From positions 1 through 6,288 of the forward strand of contig JAAUTT010000279.1 in the NCBI GenBank assembly GCA_012031335.1: DNA of 6,288 nucleotides, given 5' to 3'. The translations under genes were made by a program, and so were the position numbers. The stretch is from Bacteroidales bacterium (GTDB taxonomy: Bacteria; Bacteroidota; Bacteroidia; Bacteroidales; JAAUTT01). The stretch's first letter is position 1. Each line of letters starts with the position of its first letter. Shown one piece after another: positions 1-5,584 of the stretch. Below the pieces are notes generated by a model. The model was not told the DNA's origin. It worked only from the letters and a program-made list of their open reading frames with translations, and made no database searches.

Positions 1-416
1 CGGGCATGAACCAACTTGCCATTTCTGTAATCGCCAATAAACCAATTACTCTTATCGCTTGGAATCATAGAAACAACACCCGAGGTGCATACCTTTTCGC
101 ACAAACCACACCCGTCGCACGAGGTTTCGATTATGCTTACTTTCCCCTGGATATATTTTATGGCTCCAAACCGGCAGTAATTGATACATAAGCCGCAGTT
201 TTTGCAGCCTGAGTAATCTATCTGGGCTTTGCTGCCCGTAATAAATTTCTCGGTTACATAATTCCGGGGCTGAAGTATTAAATGAAGGTTTGCTGCATCA
301 ACATCGCAATCGGCAACTACCATGTTTTTATCAATAGTAGCAAAGGCTGCGCTGAGACTTGTTTTACCAGTGCCTCCCTTTCCACTTAAAACGGTTATTT
401 CGTTAAGATTTGACAT
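1..416 (-). CDS. MinD/ParA-type P-loop ATPase with inserted 2[4Fe-4S] ferredoxin domain (second copy, partial)
   Basis: This is the first 138 residues of a cytosolic ATPase of the MinD superfamily; the C-terminal half lies beyond the left edge. A deviant Walker A motif SGKGGTGKT occupies residues 11-19, and an acidic stretch ADCDVDAANLHL follows at 35-46. Two bacterial ferredoxin cysteine clusters come next (C71, C74, C77, C81 and C100, C103, C106, C110), each CxxCxxCxxxC, enough for two [4Fe-4S] clusters. Family members couple ATP hydrolysis to Fe-S redox or cluster-assembly chemistry, and they occur in pairs in the ORP operons of sulfate reducers. The ATG at 416-414 lies inside the end of the DoxX gene, overlapping it by 14 nt, so translation is probably coupled. 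I prefer this start because the Walker A follows immediately, as usual. It is a paralogue of the ATPase at 1566-2423, not a duplicate: the linker and spacing differ. Family assignment is firm; substrate and partners are inferred. Confidence 0.93.
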   Translation of the reverse strand, partial: MSNLNEITVLSGKGGTGKTSLSAAFATIDKNMVVADCDVDAANLHLILQPRNYVTEKFITGSKAQIDYSGCKNCGLCINYCRFGAIKYIQGKVSIIETSCDGCGLCEKVCTSGVVSMIPSDKSNWFIGDYRNGKLVHA

Positions 417-1569
417 TTAAGTATTTACTTTTAATGGACTGGTACGACGGGAGTGAATTAACATTCCACTTTGCCACAATGGTACCTTTATGTAAAATGA
501 TGAGTCCGGGGTTAGCCCTTACAATAGTTTTGAGGGTTATCGGGTCGGTTAGATAAAACTCATACCCAATATTCCACGTGTTTTTGAGAGCTGATATTTT
601 CTCACTGTCGGATGAGGTAAGGCCTATGAACTTATGACCATCAGCAGTTGCCTGGTCGTAAAGCAAGTTGATAGCAGTCTGGTGTTTAGTTCGCGACTTT
701 TTCAGATCGTAAGCTATTACGATAAAATAATAGCCTGTGTCGGTAAGTATTTCCTGGGTGATATCGAGTCCTGATATTGATTCGATTGAAAAATCGTGTA
801 TAGGAGGCTGGTAACCCTGCTTAATGAGTTTTGGTTCACCCGATTTTACAAATTTCCAGTTTGAATTTGTTCCCCAATAGGTTGAATCGGCCATATATGC
901 CTGGCTCTCTATTTCAATCATTTTCATGTTTATGGTGTCCATCAGCGTAAAATACTGTTCGTAAACATGGGCTGGAGTACCTTTGGGCGTTTTCATTTTT
1001 TCGGGAATATTCGTTCCGATTTTATATGGCCGGAAATCAATTATTGGAAGATCATAGTAGTTGTAAAGAGAAAAACCGGTAATTAAAAGGACAATAATTA
1101 TCGATACTTTTCTTTCGGTTTTTAATTTTATCCAGCGTATAACTGCATTACGATATTTGAATGAGATAATTGCCGCTGTCAGAATTGCCAGATTCTTGAA
1201 GAAGGTTTGCCAATTGGTAAGAATAATAGCATCGCCGAAACATCCGCAGTCGTGCACCGGATCGGTTAATGCAAGCCAGAATGTTAACGGAGTGAAGAAA
1301 GCCATAAAAATAAGAGCGCCCCAGTTGGCACATTTATTTTGGATAAAAAGGATCAGACAAACCCCAATTGTAAATTCGGCAGCGCTTAAAACCAATGCCA
1401 TAGAAAAAGCAGCCGGTTCGAGCCACGACATGTTAAAAGCATTGAAGTAGTCGATAAACTTGTAGGTCGACCCTAGTGGATCCACAGCTTTTACAAATCC
1501 CGAAAAAATAAAAACAAAACCTGCAATCAGCCGCGAAAGAATAATCAGCAAAGTAATGGCCGTTCTCAT
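403..1569 (-). CDS. BT_3928-type DoxX-like membrane protein with C-terminal thioredoxin-like domain
   Basis: This is a 388-residue inner-membrane protein. The N-terminal half is DoxX/MauE-like, with hydrophobic segments at about residues 5-26, 53-76, 82-101, 121-138 and 154-170, and a DCGCFGDA motif at 107-114 (C108, C110) just after the third segment. A polar linker leads to a thioredoxin-fold region at about 255-385, with strand-like stretches YYFIVIAYD and LIILHKGTIVAKW. That region contains no cysteine at all, so it cannot act as a CxxC thiol oxidoreductase. The only cysteines in the protein are C71, C80, C108 and C110. Proteins of this architecture are typical of Bacteroidota; their biochemical function is unknown to me. 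MauE relatives help form disulfides in methylamine dehydrogenase. The start ATG overlaps the upstream ATPase stop as ATGA (1566-1569), and the end overlaps the next ATPase by 14 nt. Its placement between two Fe-S ATPases suggests a membrane anchor or electron-transfer partner, which is inference. Confidence 0.88.
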   Translation of the reverse strand: MRTAITLLIILSRLIAGFVFIFSGFVKAVDPLGSTYKFIDYFNAFNMSWLEPAAFSMALVLSAAEFTIGVCLILFIQNKCANWGALIFMAFFTPLTFWLALTDPVHDCGCFGDAIILTNWQTFFKNLAILTAAIISFKYRNAVIRWIKLKTERKVSIIIVLLITGFSLYNYYDLPIIDFRPYKIGTNIPEKMKTPKGTPAHVYEQYFTLMDTINMKMIEIESQAYMADSTYWGTNSNWKFVKSGEPKLIKQGYQPPIHDFSIESISGLDITQEILTDTGYYFIVIAYDLKKSRTKHQTAINLLYDQATADGHKFIGLTSSDSEKISALKNTWNIGYEFYLTDPITLKTIVRANPGLIILHKGTIVAKWNVNSLPSYQSIKSKYLNVKS

Positions 1570-3284
1570 TTGTTAGCGTTTGAAACGATTCTTTTTAAAA
1601 GTTCCGTAAACTGTTCTCTGTATTTGGGAGACAATTCTGCAATTAAGCCTCCTCGTGAATAAATTTCTGCGATTTCCTTGTCAAAGGGTATTTCCATGAG
1701 CAATGGAATCTTTTTCTCCTTCAGCCAGTCGAAAACATCCTCATTTCCTAAACCAGCCCTGTTTATGATCACACCGAATGGTTTGCCCATTACCTGGAGA
1801 GTTTCGGCCGAAAGCTTCAAATCGTTCAGTCCAAATGGGGTTGGTTCGGTAACCAGCGCCACAAAGTCGGCATCCACAACGGTGGCAATAAAAGGACACG
1901 ATATTCCCGGAGGTGAATCTAAAATAGCCAGGTCGTGGTTGATGGTTTCGGCTATGGCTTTTTTGATAACAGGAACGGGGGAATAAACTCCAATTTCCGC
2001 CCGTGCTTCGATTAATTCAGCGTGTGTGTTATAAACCATGCCGGTTATTCGGCCTGTTATCTTTTTCTTTTCCTTAATGGCATTGAATTCGCAGGCTACC
2101 AGGCACGCGCCGCAGTCGTGGCATAACTCCTCAACAACCTGAATGAACCTGGCCGGAGGAAGCAGCACAATGGCATTGTATGCGCAGTATTGATGACATT
2201 TGCCGCAAAAACTGCAATCGTCCGCATTGATAACCGGGATGTTCTGGCTAACTGTAATGCCGAAAGTTTCCTGACCGCCTAAAAACTCAGCCACATTCGG
2301 TTCTTCTGCATCGCAGTCGACAAGAGTTACAGGGTAACCTTGCTTTTGCGCGGCCCAGAAAAGGTTGGTGGAGACCAGGGTTTTTCCGGTTCCACCTTTT
2401 CCGCTTGCTATGGCAATTTTCATAAATTTTAGTTTGTTCCTTTTTACTACAAATTCCCCTCGTTTAACCCCCAATGCATTGGCAATTACATCGCACTTCA
2501 CCATAAGCAGGTAGAAAATGTTTTTATCGGTTTTTCCCAATAAGCCTTCCAGATTTCCCTGTCCTTTCGAAATGATGACATCGGCCCGGTGAAATACTTC
2601 CAGAAATTCATCGGAACAATGCTTTAAAATGGTAGAGGGAGCATCGTATCCATTCGAAATAACCTTTGCAATTTTATCCATGCCTATGTATTTGGCATCT
2701 TCAATGGTTGCATCGTTAATAATGGGTTGGTTGCGAACAGCAAAATAAACATCGGGATGTTTTAAAAGCTCCAGAAATAGTTTGTCGAATACAATTTCAC
2801 CTGCATTATCGCCTAAATAAAGAATAGTTTTTGCCTTTGCAATTTCATTATGAAGCGCTTGCGAATCGTCGGCGGCAAATTGTTCTGTTAACACCTTGTT
2901 AATAGTGGTATGCAAATCGTACTGGTTATCAATACCAAAATCGATAATGTTACCTGCAATTGCCAACCTTAACGCGGTTTGAAAAGGATTGGCAGAATTG
3001 CGGATAGTATTTTTCAATTCCGGGTACATTTGTAAAACCTGTTCGTTGCTTAACCGTTTTATGTCCTTGTAAGGATCGGGGTTTAGCGTGTACCCCTGCA
3101 AAATCAGGTGAAGTTCCCTTGAAAAGGCCGGTGCAGAAAAACTGTTGTTGTTGATCAATTCCGAATAGAGCTCTGCCATTTGCATGGTGAATTTATTCTT
3201 GTTTTCAATACTAAGTTTTTCTTTGTCGATCAATTTCCCGAACGTTCGGGTGAAACAAAAGAAACAGCGATAATCGGAGATCAT
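1566..3284 (-). CDS. DUF89 phosphatase-like domain joined in frame to MinD/ParA-type ferredoxin ATPase (fusion or two genes)
   Basis: The reading frame is open for 572 codons and holds two proteins' worth of domains. Residues 1-287 are DUF89 (ARMT1-like, metal-dependent damage-control phosphatase family): CFFC at 7-10, AGNIIDFG at 110-117, LGDNAGE at 157-163, VRNQPIINDA at 183-192, SKGQGN at 239-244 and KCDVIA at 263-268. Residues 288-572 are a complete MinD-type ATPase beginning with its own methionine: Walker A SGKGGTGKT at 294-302, two CxxCxxCxxxC ferredoxin clusters (C357-C367 and C388-C398), and switch II DSPPG at 456-460. The join lies at an A5 run (2441-2445). With one A fewer, DUF89 would end at a TAA (2431-2429) and the ATPase would start 5 nt later at ATG 2423. 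The fusion may therefore be real or may come from a one-base sequence error. The start at 3284 is 9 nt after the true NifX stop; the 3' end overlaps the DoxX start as ATGA. Domain calls are secure; the single-polypeptide reading is uncertain. Confidence 0.88.
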   Translation of the reverse strand: MISDYRCFFCFTRTFGKLIDKEKLSIENKNKFTMQMAELYSELINNNSFSAPAFSRELHLILQGYTLNPDPYKDIKRLSNEQVLQMYPELKNTIRNSANPFQTALRLAIAGNIIDFGIDNQYDLHTTINKVLTEQFAADDSQALHNEIAKAKTILYLGDNAGEIVFDKLFLELLKHPDVYFAVRNQPIINDATIEDAKYIGMDKIAKVISNGYDAPSTILKHCSDEFLEVFHRADVIISKGQGNLEGLLGKTDKNIFYLLMVKCDVIANALGVKRGEFVVKRNKLKFMKIAIASGKGGTGKTLVSTNLFWAAQKQGYPVTLVDCDAEEPNVAEFLGGQETFGITVSQNIPVINADDCSFCGKCHQYCAYNAIVLLPPARFIQVVEELCHDCGACLVACEFNAIKEKKKITGRITGMVYNTHAELIEARAEIGVYSPVPVIKKAIAETINHDLAILDSPPGISCPFIATVVDADFVALVTEPTPFGLNDLKLSAETLQVMGKPFGVIINRAGLGNEDVFDWLKEKKIPLLMEIPFDKEIAEIYSRGGLIAELSPKYREQFTELLKRIVSNANK

Positions 3285-3293
3285 GATTTATTT

Positions 3294-3631
3294 TTAATGG
3301 TCGCAGGCATTGACTCCCGTAACAAGCGTGTTTTGGATCCAGTCGTTTACCAGTTCTTTTTGAAACTTTTGGGTAAGGCGCCCACTGATACATGAATATT
3401 TTGACCGGCAAACAAGTTCAATGCCCGTTGCCCCATACCACCGGCAATTACATTGGTTACGCCTCTTTCGGCAAGCCAACCGGGAAGAAGACCAGGTTCG
3501 TGCGGAGGGGGAGTTACAAGATCTTCCTTAACGATGGTGTTATTTTCGACATCAATAATCGAAAATTGTTGGCAATGGCCAAAATGCGAACATAAATGTC
3601 CGTTTTCCAAAGGGATAGCAATTCTTTTCAT
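3294..3631 (-). CDS. NifX-type (dinitrogenase Fe-Mo cofactor biosynthesis family) protein, frameshifted near its C-terminus
   Basis: This small single-domain protein belongs to the family of NifX, NafY and the sulfate-reducer orange protein, which bind Fe-Mo-S or Mo-Cu-S clusters. Residues 1-85 read from ATG 3631: MKRIAIPLENG opening, SHFGHCQQFSIIDVE at 15-29, and GGMGQRALNLF at 64-74. In this frame translation would stop at TAA 3349-3347 after an atypical tail. The family's expected tail, ending in LVTGVNACDH, lies in another frame and ends at TAA 3296-3294. One missing base between about 3370 and 3379 (in or near the GCC-TT-ACC junction) accounts for this, and restoring it gives a 112-residue protein of normal length. 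With that correction the stop is 9 nt before the DUF89 start, a good operon fit. The gene lies 17 nt after the DsrE stop. Whether the lesion is biological or a sequencing error cannot be told here. I infer a role as metal-sulfur cluster carrier working with the MinD-type ATPases. Confidence 0.87.
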
Positions 3632-3648
3632 TTTTGAATTATTTAATT

Positions 3649-3969
3649 TTAAAATGTTACAACTCTATGCGACCAGGCAACCATGTTCACGCAATCGACC
3701 ATTGTTGAAATGGGGCACAATTCAGAACCCTCAAGTTGACGCGATTTCATGCAAGTGCCACAGGCAAGGATTTCACCACCTGAAGTGACGAAATTCTTTA
3801 GCTGCTCGTCAACATTATATTTATGATGCGTTAAACCTTCGCATTCAACAGCTTCGCCCATCAGAAATACTTTCACGTCATGACCCTGTTTTAATGCTGC
3901 GGTTGCAAACCGAAAAGCATTCCAGGCTTTTTCATGCTCTTTTGTTTCTATGATTATTCCGAAGTTCAT
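3649..3969 (-). CDS. DsrE/TusD-like family protein
   Basis: This is an intact 106-residue cytosolic protein of the DsrE-like fold. It starts with a strand MNFGIIIET, followed by a helix with AWNAFRFATAALKQGHDVKVFLMGEAVE, the usual DsrE N-terminal pattern. The GGEILACGTCMKSR segment at 64-77 holds C70 and C73, in the region where DsrE and TusD relatives carry their functional cysteine; C85 and C93 follow. Relatives carry persulfide sulfur or form complexes in sulfur oxidation and tRNA thiolation, but many are uncharacterised. Beside NifX-type and Fe-S ATPase genes, a sulfur donor or persulfide carrier role for a metal-sulfur cluster is a reasonable inference. It is the first gene after the hairpin terminator at 4005-4045, so its expression depends either on read-through or on an unrecognised promoter in 3970-4004. 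No Shine-Dalgarno sequence is visible. Its stop is 17 nt before the next gene. Confidence 0.88.
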   Translation of the reverse strand: MNFGIIIETKEHEKAWNAFRFATAALKQGHDVKVFLMGEAVECEGLTHHKYNVDEQLKNFVTSGGEILACGTCMKSRQLEGSELCPISTMVDCVNMVAWSHRVVTF

Positions 3970-4004
3970 TCGTGAATTTTTAAGTTAGAGAATTAATAAA
4001 AAAT

Positions 4005-4045
4005 AAAAGCTGTCCCGGAAGAAAACCTTTGATGAGACAGCTTTT
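4005..4045 (-). terminator. Intrinsic terminator or attenuator within the gene cluster
   Basis: A perfect 10-bp inverted repeat (AAAAGCTGTC at 4005-4014 and GACAGCTTTT at 4036-4045) encloses a 21-nt loop. Read leftward, the stem is followed by an A and a T-rich stretch (TTTTATTTTTTATTAA), as in Rho-independent termination. The arms are A/T at their outer ends, so the opposite strand could also terminate weakly. It starts 9 nt beyond the stop of the DUF5320-like gene and lies 35 nt before the DsrE start. It therefore separates the regulator and DUF5320 genes from the DsrE-NifX-ATPase genes. The long loop makes it a moderate terminator, which suits partial read-through. Confidence 0.8.
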
Positions 4046-4054
4046 GTTCTCCTT

Positions 4055-4282
4055 TCAGACGTTTCCGCTGAAGCGTCCTCTTCCTAAACCTCTGCCAAAA
4101 CCACGACCACGACCTCTTCCCAATCCATGGCCAAAAATCTGGCCTTGTCCGGGGGATTCTACATCGCGGCTTTGCATGATTTCTTCATCCGTTTTACCCC
4201 TGTTTTCGGGGTTGCACCGGCCCATTCTTCTGCCGGTCATAGGGCCATCACCAATGGGGCCCTTTTTGTTTAATCCAGGCAT
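4055..4282 (-). CDS. DUF5320-like small protein with Gly/Arg-rich tail
   Basis: This is a 75-residue basic protein. The N-terminus MPGLNKKGPIGDGPMTGRRMGRC (1-23) matches the MPGxDxxGPxGxGPMTGRxxGxC signature of DUF5320-type proteins, whose function is unknown; such genes recur next to NifX-type, DUF134 and MinD-type ATPase genes in anaerobes. Residues 24-47 are polar and charged. Residues 50-71 are a low-complexity GHGLGRGRGRGFGRGLGRGR stretch that could bind nucleic acid, acidic protein or a cluster. The only cysteine is C23. It is the only gene here with a strong Shine-Dalgarno sequence (4288-4296). A related gene lies just upstream (4309-4491), 26 nt away, and a terminator begins 9 nt downstream. 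Family call is good; no function is proposed. Confidence 0.85.
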   Translation of the reverse strand: MPGLNKKGPIGDGPMTGRRMGRCNPENRGKTDEEIMQSRDVESPGQGQIFGHGLGRGRGRGFGRGLGRGRFSGNV

Positions 4283-4287
4283 AACTG

Positions 4288-4296
4288 ACCTCCTTT
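4288..4296 (-). promoter_or_regulatory. Perfect Shine-Dalgarno sequence for the 4055-4282 gene
   Basis: Read leftward the sequence is AAAGGAGGT, fully complementary to the 16S rRNA 3' end, and it sits 5 nt before ATG 4282. It fixes the start of the DUF5320-like gene. No other gene in the window has anything comparable, and Bacteroidota rarely rely on such sites. Confidence 0.85.
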
Positions 4297-4308
4297 TTAA
4301 AATTACTG

Positions 4309-4491
4309 TTATTTTAATCCGCTTTTTAAGCGTTTTCCTAAACCTTCTCCGCCACCCGACTTCCGTCGTAAGCCCATTCCTTTGCCCAGTTTTTCAATAG
4401 CTTTATTATCGGCTTTTTCCTGGCAGTAACCTAGTCCGCGCCCCGTTTTTTCGCTTTTTTCGATTGGTCCTGTTTTGTCGAGTTGTGGCAT
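4309..4491 (-). CDS. DUF5320-like small protein (diverged copy)
   Basis: This is a 60-residue, lysine- and glycine-rich protein. Its start MPQLDKTGPIEKSEKTGRGLGYC (1-23) is a degenerate version of the DUF5320 signature: DKTGP, TGRGLGYC and C23 are kept, but the central GxGPM is replaced by EKSEK. The rest (KADNKAIEKLGKGMGLRRKSGGGEGLGKRLKSGLK) is basic and low in complexity. The ATG at 4491-4489 directly abuts the TAA (4494-4492) of the upstream DUF134-NifX frame, giving TAAATG, so translation is probably coupled through termination and reinitiation. It appears to be a paralogue of the next gene, and the two may act together. Function unknown. The start is supported by the signature beginning at residue 1. 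Confidence 0.8.
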   Translation of the reverse strand: MPQLDKTGPIEKSEKTGRGLGYCQEKADNKAIEKLGKGMGLRRKSGGGEGLGKRLKSGLK

Positions 4492-5388
4492 TTATTTGTG
4501 ATTTAATAAATCGATTACCTGTTGAACCGTTTTTTCGGGATCGGCAAGAACAATAAGCTGAATCTGCAAACTGTCGAATAGCGATTTTACTTTTGCACCA
4601 AACTCGCCCGACACAACCTTCTTGGCACCTTTCGATGCAACCAGCTGCACCGATGCTGGTCCTGCGCCTTCCACATTTTCCTTGTTATGGTTGGGGATAA
4701 ATTCAGCCGATTTATCGTTGGTATCGTAGATTACAAAATAGGAGCAACGACCAAAACGGCTGTCGATCTTTGAATCAAAACTATTCCCTGTTGATGTGAT
4801 TGCTATCTTCATTTTAATACAATTTAAGTTTTTTAGGTTTTTCATATCGGGCTTGCCTTTGCGTACCATGTGGCAATTGCAGTCGGCACAGGTTTCCATG
4901 CGGCAGGGGATTCCGTTTGCATGAGTCTTCTCCCTGCCACATTGCGGACAGATACAAACAAGCCCTGAAATTTCCCCGGCCTGGCTTTCGCTGTATTGTT
5001 CAATTTTTTCGGAACAGCACAGAGCGCAGTTTGTAACTCTCTGGTCTTTTTCAGGATGGTTAAACCAGCATCCGCAGTTAAAACACGAAAACCATTCACT
5101 GTCGAAATATACCTTGCCACCTTCGAAAACAATAGGTAACCCCTGTACAAATGCCTGGGCAACTTTACGACGGGCACTTTCATAAATACGGGCAAAGGTG
5201 GGCCTGGAAACATTCATCACATTAGAGGCTTCTACCTGGCTCAGCAATTCAAAGTCGCTTAACCTGACAGCTTCATATTCTTCATAATTCATTACCACCG
5301 GAGTTTTCTCCTCGTGTAATCCAATAGGACGAAATCCCTTAAAATGAGGGGGATTAGTCATTTTTCGTATTCGTTTCGGTCGTGGCAT
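4492..5388 (-). CDS. DUF134 helix-turn-helix regulator with Cys-rich middle, joined in frame to a NifX-type domain
   Basis: From ATG 5388 the frame encodes 298 residues. A TTG three codons upstream (5397) is possible, but MPRPKRIRK is the canonical DUF134 (UPF0251) opening. Residues 1-95 are DUF134, with a sigma-70 region-4-like helix-turn-helix at about 46-77 (LLSQVEASNVMNVSRPTFAR). Residues 102-172 hold 13 cysteines, including CFNCGC, CALCC, CICPQC and CADCNC, so a zinc or Fe-S site is likely. Residues 193-298 are a complete NifX-type domain starting at its own methionine (MKIAITSTG, IDSRFGRCSYFVIYD, GAGPAS). DUF134 with a C-terminal NifX-type domain is, I believe, a known architecture. However, the linker includes an A6 run (4829-4834) where one extra A would end DUF134 at TAA 4816-4814, one base before ATG 4812. 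Probably the local regulator, sensing metal or cluster state; the 16-bp repeats upstream are candidate operators. Domain calls are firm, single polypeptide uncertain. Confidence 0.88.
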   Translation of the reverse strand: MPRPKRIRKMTNPPHFKGFRPIGLHEEKTPVVMNYEEYEAVRLSDFELLSQVEASNVMNVSRPTFARIYESARRKVAQAFVQGLPIVFEGGKVYFDSEWFSCFNCGCWFNHPEKDQRVTNCALCCSEKIEQYSESQAGEISGLVCICPQCGREKTHANGIPCRMETCADCNCHMVRKGKPDMKNLKNLNCIKMKIAITSTGNSFDSKIDSRFGRCSYFVIYDTNDKSAEFIPNHNKENVEGAGPASVQLVASKGAKKVVSGEFGAKVKSLFDSLQIQLIVLADPEKTVQQVIDLLNHK

Positions 5389-5428
5389 AATGAGCAAATG
5401 ATCGAAACAAAGATAATGAACAAATGAT
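5387..5428. repeat. 16-bp direct repeat at the DUF134 promoter, candidate operator
   Basis: ATAATGAGCAAATGAT (5387-5402) and ATAATGAACAAATGAT (5413-5428) match at 15 of 16 bases and lie 26 bp apart. Each unit contains two ATGA half-motifs. The first copy overlaps the DUF134 start codon and the likely transcription start; the second overlaps the -7 element. A protein binding both would block transcription, so autoregulation by the DUF134 protein is a plausible inference. Confidence 0.6.
5408..5415 (-). promoter_or_regulatory. Bacteroidota-type -7 element of the leftward operon
   Basis: Read leftward this is TATCTTTG, an exact match to the Bacteroidota primary sigma -7 consensus TAnnTTTG. Transcription would start at about 5401-5404, leaving a leader of roughly 13-16 nt before ATG 5388. 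No convincing -33 TTTG is seen at the expected distance, so it is supported by the -7 element alone. Confidence 0.5.
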
Positions 5429-5528
5429 TTTAAATATCTGTTTTGACTTGATTATTTTTAATGAATGTTGTAAATTGTTTCCAAATAGCTTAAAAACTAA
5501 AGTCTTAAGAGTTGCATAAAAAAACACA

Positions 5529-5536
5529 TATATTTG
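5529..5536 (+). promoter_or_regulatory. Bacteroidota-type -7 element of perR
   Basis: TATATTTG matches TAnnTTTG exactly. Transcription would start near 5541-5545, about 40 nt before ATG 5583. A TTG lies at 5512-5514 but is closer than the usual -33 distance, so the upstream element is weak or absent. The element overlaps the left outer arm of the dyad at 5530-5584, so a bound repressor would cover it. Confidence 0.5.
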
Positions 5537-5584
5537 AACAAATCCTTAATAGGAATTGTTCTTATTAAAGATATATTCAAATAT
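5530..5584. promoter_or_regulatory. Nested dyad before perR, candidate PerR operator
   Basis: Two inverted repeats share the same centre at 5557. The inner pair is TTAATAGGAA (5546-5555) and TTCTTATTAA (5559-5568), 9 of 10 symmetric around TTG. The outer pair is ATATTTGAA (5530-5538) and TTCAAATAT (5576-5584), a perfect 9 of 9. The inner AT-rich palindrome resembles Fur/PerR boxes in general form. The outer arms cover the -7 element and the first bases of the start codon. Because transcription probably starts inside the dyad, a DNA operator is likelier than an RNA hairpin. Autoregulation by the downstream PerR-type protein is inferred. Confidence 0.65.

Larger units (their letters stand above)
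5398..5582. other. AT-rich divergent intergenic regulatory region
   Basis: This 185-bp stretch separates the leftward DUF134 operon from the rightward perR-peroxiredoxin pair. It holds -7-like elements for both directions, the distal part of the 16-bp direct repeat, and most of a large dyad before perR. Between about 5430 and 5525 I see only AT-rich DNA with short A and T runs and no gene or RNA structure. Confidence 0.75.

Noticed and set aside
6..191. Rightward reading frame of 61 codons
   Set aside because: It is antisense to the ferredoxin part of the left-edge ATPase, which has clear motifs; the rightward product resembles nothing.
1463..1485. Adjacent GTCGAC and GGATCC sites that look like a cloning polylinker
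   Set aside because: They encode the AVDPLGSTYKF stretch typical of this DoxX family, so they are natural coding sequence and not vector.
4029..4400. Rightward proline- and arginine-rich frame
   Set aside because: It is the reverse complement of the two DUF5320-like genes; the proline repeats mirror their Gly/Arg codons.
4842..5213. Leftward 123-codon frame within the DUF134 gene
   Set aside because: It is a shifted-frame shadow of the Cys-rich DUF134 region; the real frame carries the family motifs. It only matters in that it shows where a frame change could end the protein.
5386..5397. TTG start at 5397 for the DUF134 gene
   Set aside because: The ATG at 5388 gives the canonical MPRPK opening; the extra LLI residues have no family match and fall in the operator repeat.
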